Source: G942493375 sp942493375 (lineage in GTDB: Bacteria > Armatimonadota > UBA5829). Taken from it: DNA of 64,000 bases. The stretch spans positions 6,634,001-6,698,000 of the forward strand of contig OW818698.1 in NCBI GenBank assembly GCA_942493375.1, in the 5' to 3' direction. The position numbers were made by a program, and so were the translations under genes. The notes under the pieces are model-generated. The model saw nothing but the letters and a program-made list of their open reading frames with translations, was not told where the DNA came from and searched no databases. Shown in pieces: positions 50,325-59,972 of the stretch (positions are counted from its first letter, which is position 1; each line of letters starts with the position of its first letter).

Positions 50325-51176
50325 CTATCCTCCACCAAAATATCCCATAAAGGTTTTATGTATTGCTGATAGCACTGAGGAGTCGGTGAACAATTCATGT
50401 AGTGTTGCCAATATACCACCCAGTATAATAATTCCTATCAGGATAAGTTTGCCATAGTCCTGGCCAACCAGACTACCCAGTAGGGTAGGTTCTCTGGATA
50501 GGTAAGCGCTGGCTGCATAATACTCATCTCCGATTATTGTATAGTCGCAGGAGGCCAGGAAGAATGGGATCTGTGTAGTCATAGGTGTGCCGGCGACTTG
50601 AATTGCGCCAACCATCTGACCATTCTCAGCCAGAATAAGCGACTCGCCGAAAAAGTTACCGAAGTATAGACAGGAGGCTACTTTTTCTCTGTGTTGAATA
50701 CCAACCACACCTGAGACCCACGCGAACTGCTGGTCTGAGAGGTAACGGATATCGTCTTGTATGAATGCTTCAGGCATGCCCTGAGATGCACAAGCGTCTC
50801 TGGCGACTTCCTCAGCAAGGGTATACATAATGGGATCAGCGGTAGTGACTATTACCCTGGACTGGTATTTTGCCGATTGCTTGACTACGTGGGACAGAAT
50901 ACTCATCGCTTGGAGCCCAACCACATCCAGCCCTGTAATGCCTGGTGCAAAAATTATCGGCTTACCCATCTCAGTTGCTCTGCCGATTGCTTCGTTGAGC
51001 ACTGATAACCCAGGTATGCGGCGGATAAAAAGCTTGGCTCCTTTGCGGGCGCTGAGGATTTTATAGAGTATTATAAAGACTAGAGTCCCTTCAATAAGCC
51101 ACACCAAAGGATTAGCAAACTTTGAGTCCCATGGACCGTCCAGCCAGTGCAGGAATAAGCGCATTGTTTCATGCAT
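50325..51176 (-). CDS. DUF6754 membrane protein
   Basis: 283 residues. An N-terminal helix (about 25-42) is followed by a soluble domain beginning PIIFAPGITGLDVVGLQAMSILSHV, with RVIVTTADPIMYTLAEEVARDA, ACDYTIIGDEYYAASAYLSREP and LLGSLVGQDYGKL, then a C-terminal helix. I recognise this pattern as DUF6754, a family of unknown function found next to other membrane proteins. The PGITGLD...TTADP series looks like a small-molecule or nucleotide pocket, but that is a guess. It overlaps the upstream small gene by 8 bases. Confidence 0.78.
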   Translation of the reverse strand: MHETMRLFLHWLDGPWDSKFANPLVWLIEGTLVFIILYKILSARKGAKLFIRRIPGLSVLNEAIGRATEMGKPIIFAPGITGLDVVGLQAMSILSHVVKQSAKYQSRVIVTTADPIMYTLAEEVARDACASQGMPEAFIQDDIRYLSDQQFAWVSGVVGIQHREKVASCLYFGNFFGESLILAENGQMVGAIQVAGTPMTTQIPFFLASCDYTIIGDEYYAASAYLSREPTLLGSLVGQDYGKLILIGIIILGGILATLHELFTDSSVLSAIHKTFMGYFGGG

Positions 51177-51450
51177 TTTCTACACCCTCCCTTTTCTGGG
51201 CAGACATTTTTTCAATACATGAAATCAGGGATTCAAGGGAATTGTGATCACTCAAGAGTCCAGCGGCCTTTTGAAGTTTCTCATATCCAAAAATCGGTGC
51301 CAACATGGGAGCACTAAAATAGAGGGATTGTCCCATTACAAATGAGAGCGGTTTGTTGATCTCCAGGAACAAAATTGCCGGTGTTTCCAGACGTTTTTCA
51401 ACAATCCACCGGGCTGTGCGTTCCATGACGTCATCGACGACTACTGTCAT
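51169..51450 (-). CDS. small conserved protein of the DUF6754 operon
   Basis: 93 residues. The N-terminal ERTARWIVEKRLETPAILFLEINKPLSF is striking, followed by a hydrophobic stretch (about 37-52) and a charged tail. It may be peripheral or carry one membrane segment. ATGA overlaps on the upstream side and an 8-base overlap with the DUF6754 gene place it firmly in the operon. No function can be assigned. Confidence 0.7.
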   Translation of the reverse strand: MTVVVDDVMERTARWIVEKRLETPAILFLEINKPLSFVMGQSLYFSAPMLAPIFGYEKLQKAAGLLSDHNSLESLISCIEKMSAQKREGVENA

Positions 51451-51887
51451 ATCGATCCACTCCTTACCTTACGGACATAATCCAGCACTTCGTCGCGGTT
51501 CTGACCATAGTGCATTGTAATGCCTCGGAATGAGAAGAGTGGACTTGATTGGGTGACTGTGGAGACGCGCAATGCCTGGTCTGAGTATGCGCAACCGGCA
51601 ACTTCGGACCACATTATTCTTTTAGTATTGGTGATGGTATGTATCTCTGCATATTCCGGGGTCAAGGTGCATTTGACAGGAGCCAGGAATTCAGAAAGCG
51701 CGCCCAAGAGTGCAACTACAGCAATTAATCCGGATAATGGTCCTACGATAAGACATCCGGAAATACCAGCGACAATAATACACAATACAACCATGATTGT
51801 CCGTCGCGGTTGCATCCTGGCCAGGCAGACTGTCCAAGTAAGTAATGGCACTGCTGTAATTTCGTTCACCTTAGGTGGTAATTGCAT
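51447..51887 (-). CDS. two-helix membrane protein with PH-like tail
   Basis: 146 residues: a hairpin of two transmembrane helices (about 30-66, VVLCIIVAGISGCLIVGPLSGLIAVVALLG) and a C-terminal beta-rich domain (CTLTPEYAEIHTITNTKRIMWSEV) resembling bacterial PH domains. It is the first gene of the six-gene operon, whose members overlap or abut. It may organise the complex at the inner membrane. Confidence 0.7.
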   Translation of the reverse strand: MQLPPKVNEITAVPLLTWTVCLARMQPRRTIMVVLCIIVAGISGCLIVGPLSGLIAVVALLGALSEFLAPVKCTLTPEYAEIHTITNTKRIMWSEVAGCAYSDQALRVSTVTQSSPLFSFRGITMHYGQNRDEVLDYVRKVRSGSI

Positions 51888-51991
51888 ACTGAGATTGTTT
51901 TCATTATATGTGTGAGAATAGCGGCTGTCAATGCTGGTACATATTATTCTTTTAGAGTATAAATCAATGTCATTCTGAACACACCAATATT

Positions 51992-52072
51992 GTCATTCTG
52001 AGGAACGAAGAATCTGCTTTTCGGGGTAATAAATACTGGCAAAAGCAGATTCTTCACTGCGTTCAGAATGAC
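51992..52072. repeat. dispersed GTCATYCTGA inverted repeat, copy C
   Basis: Left arm GTCATTCTGAGGAACGAAGA and on to CTTTT; right arm AAAAGCAGATTCTTCACTGC and on to AGAATGAC. The arms pair except near the middle (GGAACG against ACTGCGT). Fragments of the same family flank it on both sides (GTCATTCTGAAC at 51969; GCGTTCAGCATGAC near 52082), so it looks like a site of repeated insertion. Confidence 0.75.
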
Positions 52073-52107
52073 ACATGCTTGCGTTCAGCATGACAAGGAA
52101 TGGCTTG

Positions 52108-52905
52108 TTATTCGCCGCCGAATTCTGGCCTAGCCCAGAAGTCTTCCAGGAACTTGACTCCGTTCTCTACTGCCGCATCCATAACTATCTTACCTGTTTC
52201 AGCTGTTGCGACGGTTGGAGTACCATATGTTCCGGATTTACTTCTCTGCAGGTACCATGTTGACCAGGTGACCATCTGTTTGCCGGCGAAACCGTCACCT
52301 GCAACGAAATCTGAATGGTAGTTCATTGTATCTTCATCGGTCGCTTTTGACATGTCAACCAGCTCCGGGTTCACGTGCAGGAGCAGCGATGTTTCCCATT
52401 CGCAAGCGTGTATTGCTCCACCCTGAGGAGATACACGGATCTTATTAAAAGCTTCGCGTGACATAACTGCAGGACTCATCACAGCAACTGATTTATCGCA
52501 CGCATCGCATAACTCTCTCGATACAGTGCTGAGAGCTCCGGCATGGTGGCCATGGCAGTCGAGTATCGCCAGCTTATTGAATCCCATATCCAATACGCTG
52601 CGACTGATGTCGAATATCATATCCATAAAAACCCGGCTGCGCAGGATGATTGTCCCCGGCCAGTCTTTCATTATCTTCATGGAATAGCCATATCTAATCG
52701 TGTCCATCAGCAGGACAGGCATCGTCTTTGACGCTTCTTCAGCCAGGTTTTTGCCATAGGCTTCTGCTATGCGGGCATCCGTATCAACAGGGAGATGAGG
52801 GCCGTGTTCTTCTGTTGTGCCGACAGGCAGAATCAAAAGTGAATTCTTATCAATATGGTCCTTTAACTGCAACCATGACTGTTCTCCGAACATAAGTGGT
52901 TTCAT
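52108..52905 (-). CDS. creatininase-family amidohydrolase
   Basis: 265 residues of the creatininase/mycofactocin MftE fold. The metal-binding motif is LPVGTTEEHGPHLPVDTDA, with Glu, His and Asp ligands, followed by LDCHGHHAGAL and an acidic site in CEWETSLLL. Family members hydrolyse cyclic amides or amidopterins, so the substrate is open. It lies about 50 bases downstream of an oxidoreductase gene on the same strand. Confidence 0.9.
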   Translation of the reverse strand: MKPLMFGEQSWLQLKDHIDKNSLLILPVGTTEEHGPHLPVDTDARIAEAYGKNLAEEASKTMPVLLMDTIRYGYSMKIMKDWPGTIILRSRVFMDMIFDISRSVLDMGFNKLAILDCHGHHAGALSTVSRELCDACDKSVAVMSPAVMSREAFNKIRVSPQGGAIHACEWETSLLLHVNPELVDMSKATDEDTMNYHSDFVAGDGFAGKQMVTWSTWYLQRSKSGTYGTPTVATAETGKIVMDAAVENGVKFLEDFWARPEFGGE

Positions 52906-52952
52906 AATATACCTCTAATCTATTAATAATGATACCCCGTGGGGTATGCTGG

Positions 52953-54086
52953 CTACTGAGTTGGTAGTTTGGTCCAGGTCGATGTCTCTGCAGATTCCTG
53001 GACAGAAGCCAGCATTTTCTGCAGCTGGATGCCTCTCTGCAAGGAAGGCTGAGCGAGTGTGCCATCGGCTATGGACCTTAGAAAGCTGTATAGACAGTGC
53101 ATGTGCCCGCTCATCCATCCGATACCAAATCTGGGATCGGGAGAACCTGCGCGAGATTCATAACGCTGCACTGTGGCAATCTTCTGCCACCCGCTAGACC
53201 TTTCTAGTGGATTGCTATGATCACGCAAATCGTAAGCTTCAAGATGGCTTGTGTCCATCAAGTTGAATCTTAACGCGCCTTTAGATCCGTGAATTTCAAA
53301 TCTCATATCATCTTCTGAACCAGTCGCTATTTTGGATGCTTCAATCGTTCCCATCGCTCCAGTAGAAAGCTTCGCCAGCATAATCATGTGGTCTTCAACT
53401 TCCACATCCACCATTTTACCGGTTGCATCAGGGCGCTGGGGATATATAATTCTGGTTTGAGCAAGGACTTCAGATATGGGGCCTATCAGGTGGTCCATAA
53501 GATCAAGTATGTGTGAACCAAGGTCCTGAAGCACACCTCCACCTTCACTCTTTAATTGTTTCCAGCCCATCTTCTTATTTGCATCAACGCTTCCCGAGTG
53601 TAAATATATTGCTCTAAAACTGAGAATCTCACCCAGAAATCCCTCATCAATCATTTTCTTAGCCAAAAGAGTAGGGGGATAGAAGCGGTATTGAAGTGTC
53701 ATCTGGAATGTGGAATGGTAATGGAGCATTGCTGTTTCGATCTGTTTAATAGCATCTGATCCAACTACCAGGGGTTTATCGCAGTATATATGTTTGCCGG
53801 CTTTCATTGCAGCTACTACTTGATCCAGATGTTGGCTGTTGGGGGAGCATATGTTAATGATCTGGATGTCATCTCTTTCAATGAGTTCCCGCCAGTCATC
53901 TGTGCCAAATTCGAAGCAGCCTTGAACACGTGCCTTTTCAGCAGTTTCTTTTCTAGAGGTTGCTACTCCTACAAGCCTGGTTGCTACGGGTGCGGGGTCA
54001 TAGAAGAGGGGGATATTAGTGTATCCGTAGGTGTGGACTTTGCCGATGAAGCCAAATCCGATTACACCGACTCCGAGGGTTTTCAA
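52953..54086 (-). CDS. Gfo/Idh/MocA-family oxidoreductase
   Basis: 377 residues. The Rossmann motif GVGVIGFGFIGKVHT is normal; INICSPNSQHLDQVV and YCDKPLVVGSDA carry the family Lys. The C-terminal domain includes GGGVLQDLGSHILDLMDHLIG. It is likely co-transcribed with the creatininase gene downstream, suggesting use of a common substrate. The SD is faint. Confidence 0.92.
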   Translation of the reverse strand: MKTLGVGVIGFGFIGKVHTYGYTNIPLFYDPAPVATRLVGVATSRKETAEKARVQGCFEFGTDDWRELIERDDIQIINICSPNSQHLDQVVAAMKAGKHIYCDKPLVVGSDAIKQIETAMLHYHSTFQMTLQYRFYPPTLLAKKMIDEGFLGEILSFRAIYLHSGSVDANKKMGWKQLKSEGGGVLQDLGSHILDLMDHLIGPISEVLAQTRIIYPQRPDATGKMVDVEVEDHMIMLAKLSTGAMGTIEASKIATGSEDDMRFEIHGSKGALRFNLMDTSHLEAYDLRDHSNPLERSSGWQKIATVQRYESRAGSPDPRFGIGWMSGHMHCLYSFLRSIADGTLAQPSLQRGIQLQKMLASVQESAETSTWTKLPTQ

Positions 54087-54223
54087 AGGTGTACCTCACG
54101 TAAAAAATGAAGAAAAGAATCGTGGGCACCGGGCCGACGCCCGAAACCTATGTTACCAGCAGGAGAGGGGATTGTCAAACGAGAGAGGTTGAATATTAGG
54201 TGTTAGAGGTGTGCAATTACTTA

Positions 54224-54273
54224 ATAATGCATTCAGACAAGTCCACGTTTTGTTTGTTGTCTGAATGCATTAT
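54224..54273 (-). terminator. 17-bp perfect inverted repeat after the pseudopilin gene
   Basis: ATAATGCATTCAGACAA and its exact complement surround a 16-base loop, 15 bases past the pilin stop on the minus strand. There is no strong U-run, but its placement suggests transcript-end function. Confidence 0.6.
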
Positions 54274-54288
54274 GATTACGATATAGAA

Positions 54289-54957
54289 TTATTTATATAC
54301 CAACCAGTATGAATCCCAAGTGTCATTCCCTGCGGCAGATGCTTTCATCCATTTGACATGGCCGTCAGCCCAAAGATAATTACATCCATCTGAGTGACCG
54401 TCGTATCCCCACATACGTCCAAATCCCCATCCAACTCCAGGCGTATAAGCTGACCAAGCGGCACCGCCAGGATAACCTCTTGCCCAGAAATATGTGGCTC
54501 CACCATCAGAAACAGTTATGGTCTCGGCGGGTTTTGTGAATGAACCCATAGATTGGTACCATGTCATACCATTCGCCATATAGGAGCACATTGAACCAGC
54601 TACAGTGCCATTTGGCGCTTTACCTCTAGTTGACGGGCAGAGTAATATTTCTGAATTCTTTAAATACGGTTTTAACTGTCCAATCCATGAACCAGAATCA
54701 GGAATAGTTGTATACGCAATGAAATTGCCATACAAGCTGTTACCTTCATTGCCGTCTTGACCTGGCATCGTTTCATCGTAGTCCTGCGTATATTGCATTA
54801 TGGACAGTCCAAGTTGTTTGAGGTTACTGGCACACGATGATTGCCTGGCTTTTTCACGAGCCTTTGCAAATACGGGGAATAGTATGGCTGCTAATATAGC
54901 GATAATTGCTATAACAACCAACAGTTCAATTAAGGTAAATCCTTTTCGTTGCTGCAT
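54289..54957 (-). CDS. type II/IV-type pseudopilin with H-X9-DG C-terminus
   Basis: 222 residues. The prepilin peptidase site and helix read KGFTLIELLVVIAIIAILAA, with cleavage after Gly and the conserved Glu at +5. The C-terminus has H-x9-DG (YDGHSDGCNYLWADGHVKW), a signature abundant in planctomycetes and Armatimonadota. Such paralogues form short fibres in secretion or surface systems. GAGGG precedes the ATG. No other secretion genes are adjacent, which is usual for the dispersed copies of this family. Confidence 0.93.
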   Translation of the reverse strand: MQQRKGFTLIELLVVIAIIAILAAILFPVFAKAREKARQSSCASNLKQLGLSIMQYTQDYDETMPGQDGNEGNSLYGNFIAYTTIPDSGSWIGQLKPYLKNSEILLCPSTRGKAPNGTVAGSMCSYMANGMTWYQSMGSFTKPAETITVSDGGATYFWARGYPGGAAWSAYTPGVGWGFGRMWGYDGHSDGCNYLWADGHVKWMKASAAGNDTWDSYWLVYK

Positions 54958-55002
54958 AAGATCCCTCTTTTTAGAAGTGATATTAAATTACTTATTAATG
55001 AT

Positions 55003-55031
55003 AGTATTACATGAAATATGTCTTGTGTCAA
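55003..55031 (-). promoter_or_regulatory. candidate promoter of the pseudopilin gene
   Basis: A perfect TTGACA on the minus strand (55031-55026) is followed after 17 bases by AATACT preceded by TGT, an extended -10 form. It leaves a leader of about 40 bases. Confidence 0.55.
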
Positions 55032-55219
55032 CCGGTGTACGAGCACAGAATAATGTTGTATGTTGTGGGGTTTCATGGATTCAAACAATAACCCTATATG
55101 ATCTTTGCTTATATTTAATATTCATTGTATATGTCCAATGCAATCTTTAAAATTGCTAATGCCTCTTTGTCAGTTTTATATGAAATGCAAGAATACTTAA
55201 TGTTTATTAGCTAAAAGGC

Positions 55220-55248
55220 TTTACAAATGCTTCGGGGACTGTTATACT
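55220..55248 (+). promoter_or_regulatory. promoter of the initiator tRNA
   Basis: TTTACA, 17 bases and TATACT, ending 12 bases before the mature tRNA. The match and spacing are close to the housekeeping consensus. Confidence 0.82.
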
Positions 55249-55259
55249 ATGTATGTCGA

Positions 55260-55336
<77 letters not shown>

Positions 55337-55426
55337 ATTTTATATTGCGAACTTACAGTCGTGGAGTTCTGGAATTGTAGTCAATACCAGGATAACACGG
55401 CTTTTTCGTGTACGGTCGGTAAATAA

Positions 55427-55475
55427 TTACAGCCCGGAGTTCCACCGGAGAATGTGGTGGGACTTCGGGCTGTAA
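55427..55475 (-). terminator. 20-bp hairpin between tRNA-fMet and a dehydrogenase gene
   Basis: Arms beginning TTACAGCCCG and ending CGGGCTGTAA pair over 20 bp with two G-T wobbles around a 9-base loop. On the minus strand it is followed by TTATTT, so it best fits termination of the dehydrogenase transcript; it may also end the tRNA transcript. Confidence 0.65.
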
Positions 55476-55505
55476 AAGTTAATGGGATCTACTCGATCAA
55501 GTGAT

Positions 55506-56657
55506 TCAGACGGGAACTGTGCTGTTCTCTCGCTGAGACTCAAGCGCTGCAGTAAAGAGCTTATGACTCAGTGCAGTTTCATCTGGCGTTACACATCCGG
55601 CGAACTTCTTTATTGGTTCACCGTGAACCAGTTCATATAGATAACCTGCCCACATCTGCAGGATTGAGTCCGAAAAGCCAAACTCGAAGATGCCCCCGGT
55701 TATGCTCTTGAATGCTGTCTCGTGACCCATATCGATCTGCTGCCAGGCTTGATCCTTGTCTGATGAATAATTCAGGACCTTGATGGAGTTGGTGTTCTTG
55801 GATGTGAACCTGGCACACTTCTTCATCCCAAGTACTTCCATATACCATGTATCCTTCTCACCCGGAGCTATCCTCTGGGTTTTCATTGTCCAGGGGAATG
55901 AGTTACCGTCGAGAGGATTAATACTCTCGCAGAAGAGCGTAGCGTTATCCCAGGTCTCACATACGGCCATACCACCCTTGCCATCCGGCCTGTCGGATAC
56001 AAGGTTGGAGAGTATCGCACGAACATTCTTCGGAACCCAGCCAGCTCTGAACGGAACATGACAAGCATGCATTCCCAGATCTCCCATGCATCCGTATTCC
56101 CCATTGAAATTTATAATCCGTTTCCAATTGATGGGTTTAGAGATATCCAGGTCTGACGAATGCAGGAAACCTGTGTTGACTTCGATAATTCTTCCGAACT
56201 CCTCACGATCTATCATATCGCAGAGTCTCTGCATTGCGGGGATAAACGGAAACTCAGATGAGCAGCGCACAAAGATGTTCGGATGAGTCTTTATGCATTC
56301 TAAAACAGCATCATTCGCGGGTTTGTCGATGCCAAACGGCTTCTCACCCATCAAATGCTTGCCGGCTGATATGATATCGCAGTAGAACTGCTGGTGGAAG
56401 TTATGGGGCACTGCGCAGTAGACGGCGTCCACGTCAGAGTTGGCCAGTAGCTCCTTGTAATCTGTTGTAGATTGCTTGATGCCTGCGAAATTTTCCGTGA
56501 ACCAGGGAAACATCTTCTCGCTTGTGTCACAGATAGCTATAATCTCTGGTCGAACATCCATGTTCGGCAGATGCATCCATCTGGCCGCCGCCGATGCAAA
56601 CTCGCGTCCCATCAACCCGCAGCCTATGATGCCGAATCGAATTACTTTAGTTGACAA
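55506..56657 (-). CDS. Gfo/Idh/MocA-family oxidoreductase
   Basis: 383 residues with GIIGCGLMGREFA, VYCAVPHNFHQQFY and the Lys motif GEKPFGIDKPA; the C-terminal domain includes YGCMGDLGMHACHVPFRAGW with an expected active-site His. The start is TTG with AAGGTGG about 12 bases upstream, a weak arrangement; no better start exists before the Rossmann strand. It is monocistronic. The substrate is unknown; related proteins are common in sugar-degrading bacteria. Confidence 0.9.
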   Translation of the reverse strand: MSTKVIRFGIIGCGLMGREFASAAARWMHLPNMDVRPEIIAICDTSEKMFPWFTENFAGIKQSTTDYKELLANSDVDAVYCAVPHNFHQQFYCDIISAGKHLMGEKPFGIDKPANDAVLECIKTHPNIFVRCSSEFPFIPAMQRLCDMIDREEFGRIIEVNTGFLHSSDLDISKPINWKRIINFNGEYGCMGDLGMHACHVPFRAGWVPKNVRAILSNLVSDRPDGKGGMAVCETWDNATLFCESINPLDGNSFPWTMKTQRIAPGEKDTWYMEVLGMKKCARFTSKNTNSIKVLNYSSDKDQAWQQIDMGHETAFKSITGGIFEFGFSDSILQMWAGYLYELVHGEPIKKFAGCVTPDETALSHKLFTAALESQRENSTVPV

Positions 56658-57011
56658 TCTTACTAATCCACCTTTCCATAATGTCCAAAACGGGGATATC
56701 TACATCCGAATCGGGACAAGTCATAGTCAATCCTACGATAATCATCTTATCATATAGTTCCACTTCGATACGGGAATTACCTCTTTGAGATGGTGTGTAC
56801 CATTTCAGATATAGCCCCGTCTTAGACCTGCATTATTCATGATTGACTCAGCCTTTGTATCACCTTGTAGAAATACCCTTAAAAAACACAACGCAGACTT
56901 GCTGCCAAAATTTATTCCTTTGTAGATTTGCTTGCAAATGTTGATTAGCAGGGGAATATGCATTGAATGGCGAACTTTGTGCGTAGTAAATAGTATCCAA
57001 GAGGTAGACAG
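56658..57011. other. intergenic region between divergent dehydrogenase and DUF4132 genes
   Basis: 354 bases with no supported gene. Near the DUF4132 gene, TTGCAA-N17-AATATG is a weak promoter possibility. Confidence 0.45.
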
Positions 57012-59972
57012 ATGGATAAGATCGAGAAATGGTTCCAAGAGAGATTGAATTCGCCGTATTTAAACGCTCCACAGATACGAATTGCATATGAATACATCAA
57101 GTCGGGTGACTGCGCAAAACTCCTGCAATATAAAAATCTACCTCCAGATACCAACTTCTGGCCGTGGTATTCACTAATTGATTTTTTACCTGCTCCAAAC
57201 ATGTTGTCAGACACACACAAACGGATATTGCATGTATTCCATACCCTTGGTTTTTGGCAGTGTATAAGCGAATGGCTCGATAAGCACTTAGTTAAGGAAA
57301 AACCTACGGAGGATTTCTTTGGTATATTGACCGCTGAGCTGGCTGATTTTGGTCTAGACAGCATAAAGCGTATTCGAATTCTTATACCATGGGTCGAGAA
57401 CTTAGCATACAAAGATCAACCAACATCAGCGGGTAGGTATCTTTTATCGTTATCTGATGTTGAATTACTAGTTTTGGCAAAAGAAGCTGCGGACAATACT
57501 TATAGCAACCATTCTGTTGTTCTATTTATGCTGGAGTATGCACCAGAACGGGTTCCGATAATGGTTGAAGACTTGCTTAATCCAAGAGAGAAATGTCGTC
57601 TTGCACCAACTTGCAGCTACCTGCTAGAAAAAGGAAACAACATGTATGTAGAGGATGTTCTTAAAGCTTTCAGGGATACAAAAGATCGATACAACAGGTT
57701 TTGTACAGGGGTTGAACTTGCCAAGTATGATTTTTCTATTTATGGACGCGAAGTTCTTGAAGCAGCCAGGCGCTCATTAGCCGGAAGAGACTTTAGTAAT
57801 AATCACGGTGCAGTATGTGAGTGGATGGTCAATAATTTCGGTTGTGAAGTAATACCGGAAATTGCTGAGTATATGACACGTACCGCATATATCCAGGGTT
57901 ATGCTAAAAGGCGAATATTACAATACTGCGTGAGTGTGCTTGGGAAAGATGCTTTACCGATCATACTAGCTGGGTTAAATGCTGATGATTCTGATACACC
58001 ATTTGAAGCGTTAACCCTTCTTATAGATATCGATGATGGTGAACATGCAACCATCATATGCGATCGTTTGGAAACGGGGCTGCATCATCAGGAGACGGAC
58101 CAAGTCATCCAGCACATTACTTTGGCAGCTAAATGGAATACCTCGAAAGTTGAGGAAACTTTATGGTCACTGATTGAGCACAAGTCCAAACCTGTCCGCG
58201 AATCTGCAGCAAGGGCTCTCGGGAGATTAGGAAATGATGCAATACCGAAGGCAGTGAAACTACTTGGACATCGTAAAGCTGATATACGCATGGCTTCGAT
58301 TATCATCTTAATAACAATCAACTCGGAACAAGCGCTTGAGATTTTGGATAAACATCTCGACATCGAAGAGGATGGGGACATTAGTGAAAATATTCTGGCA
58401 GCTCTTCAGGAAGTTTGGAAATCATCCGGGAAAACACTGACCCGTGAGGATGTAGAATCGAGAGCCCAGAAGAATGCTGCACGTGTTAAGTGGCCTCCTG
58501 CAAAGTGGCTTGCCGTGCAAGCGCTTCCGACGATTAACTATATCGGTGGAGAACCTATTCCAGAAAATATGGTCCAGTATCTTCTATGGAGACAGTCCGG
58601 AGGGCAGGAGATAAAACCGCTTTATGAGTTAAAACCGCTATATGAGTTGATAGATCGTTCATCCAGCGGAGATTTTGCTCTGATGCTGCTTAGTTATTTT
58701 GTTGTGACCGGTTCTGATGCCAAAGACAAGTGGATTCTGGTTTCCGCTGCACTGCTTGGTGATGACCGGATTGTTCCAGTATTGGTATCACTGATTAGAG
58801 GCTGGGTGGATAGTAACCGGGGTAAGCTTGCTGAATATGCCGTTCAAGCCCTGGCTTTACTTGCTACTGACCTTGCACTGCTGGCTATAGACACAATGGC
58901 CATGCGCTACCGGAGCAAGATGAAAAATGTCGGTGCAGCGGCTTCTGAAGCTTTCCTGACTGCTGCAGAGCGTCTTGGTGTATCTGCTGATGAACTTGGC
59001 GATAAAGTTGTCCCGTGGTTCGGTTTTGAACCTGGCAAACCTCGTGAAATTATATGTGGAGAGCGTAAGATTCTGGCAAAGATCGGTCTGGATTTCAAGC
59101 TGCAATTCCACGATGTAGACAAAAACAAAAAAGTATCTTCTCTTCCTGCCAATACTCCTGAGGATGTCCGCATCGAGTTCAAGGAACTTCCAGCATTGCT
59201 GCGTGAACTTACCAAAGCTCAGATTCGGAGAATAGAAAACCTGATGGTGCAGCAGCGCAGATGGCCGGTAGAACACTGGAATAAACTGTTTCTCAACCAT
59301 CCCCTGATGATTCCATTTGGTGTCCGCCTTGTATGGGGAGCATATGACACTTCTGGTTCATTGGTTGCCACATTCCGGGCGCTGGAGGACCGTACCTTGA
59401 CTGACAGTTCAGATAACACTGTAGAGCTTCCTGACAGCTGCACAATAGGTGTAATTCACCCATTAGAAATTGCCGAAGAACTGTGCAAAGACTGGTTGAT
59501 TCACCTTTCAGATTATGAACTCCAATCTCCGTTTCCACAACTCGAACGTCCGGTAAATATAGTTGCTCCCGAACAAGCAGAGATGAAATATTATAAGGAG
59601 TATGCAGGCACAGATATAAATGCAATGACATTCAGGGGTAGAGCTGAGAAACTGGGCTGGCGTAGAGGATCAGTCTGTGATGGCGGTGGTATTACCTCAT
59701 ATACCAAGAGCTTTTTCAGTGCAGGTGTCGATGTATTTATCTTCCTGGAAGATATGTATATAGGAATCGATATGTATTCGGATATAAAACTCAGTGATGT
59801 TTGTTTCGTAAAAACAGGAACTGTAAAAGTGGGCAGCTATACCTACGACGAACCAGAAAACGTAAACGACCCACGTCTGCTGGAATTTAGTCAGATCCCT
59901 CCAATTGTATTCTCCGAAACAATGGGTGATCTGCGCAAAATTGCAGGTGGAAAGCAGGAGGAAGAGGAGTAG
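57012..59972 (+). CDS. HEAT-repeat DUF4132 (MolR-like) protein
   Basis: 986 residues, cytoplasmic. The middle has HEAT-type helical repeats (VRESAARALGRLGNDAIPKA, about 395-470). From about 733 to 905 is the DUF4132 domain (LTKAQIRRIENLMVQQRRWP, then IGVIHPLEIAEELCKDW), and the tail carries TDINAMTFRGRAEKLGWRRG and a beta-rich end. The family includes E. coli MolR, named for molybdate effects but without a known biochemical role. It shares the neighbourhood with SWIM and VWA genes as in E. coli. GAGGTAG is 7 bases upstream. Its TAG overlaps the GTG of the next gene. Confidence 0.85.
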   Translation: MDKIEKWFQERLNSPYLNAPQIRIAYEYIKSGDCAKLLQYKNLPPDTNFWPWYSLIDFLPAPNMLSDTHKRILHVFHTLGFWQCISEWLDKHLVKEKPTEDFFGILTAELADFGLDSIKRIRILIPWVENLAYKDQPTSAGRYLLSLSDVELLVLAKEAADNTYSNHSVVLFMLEYAPERVPIMVEDLLNPREKCRLAPTCSYLLEKGNNMYVEDVLKAFRDTKDRYNRFCTGVELAKYDFSIYGREVLEAARRSLAGRDFSNNHGAVCEWMVNNFGCEVIPEIAEYMTRTAYIQGYAKRRILQYCVSVLGKDALPIILAGLNADDSDTPFEALTLLIDIDDGEHATIICDRLETGLHHQETDQVIQHITLAAKWNTSKVEETLWSLIEHKSKPVRESAARALGRLGNDAIPKAVKLLGHRKADIRMASIIILITINSEQALEILDKHLDIEEDGDISENILAALQEVWKSSGKTLTREDVESRAQKNAARVKWPPAKWLAVQALPTINYIGGEPIPENMVQYLLWRQSGGQEIKPLYELKPLYELIDRSSSGDFALMLLSYFVVTGSDAKDKWILVSAALLGDDRIVPVLVSLIRGWVDSNRGKLAEYAVQALALLATDLALLAIDTMAMRYRSKMKNVGAAASEAFLTAAERLGVSADELGDKVVPWFGFEPGKPREIICGERKILAKIGLDFKLQFHDVDKNKKVSSLPANTPEDVRIEFKELPALLRELTKAQIRRIENLMVQQRRWPVEHWNKLFLNHPLMIPFGVRLVWGAYDTSGSLVATFRALEDRTLTDSSDNTVELPDSCTIGVIHPLEIAEELCKDWLIHLSDYELQSPFPQLERPVNIVAPEQAEMKYYKEYAGTDINAMTFRGRAEKLGWRRGSVCDGGGITSYTKSFFSAGVDVFIFLEDMYIGIDMYSDIKLSDVCFVKTGTVKVGSYTYDEPENVNDPRLLEFSQIPPIVFSETMGDLRKIAGGKQEEEE

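Larger units (their letters stand above)
54958..55259. other. intergenic region between pseudopilin and tRNA-fMet
   Basis: 302 AT-rich bases carrying the minus-strand pseudopilin promoter and, at the far end, the tRNA promoter. Nothing else is recognised. Confidence 0.6.
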
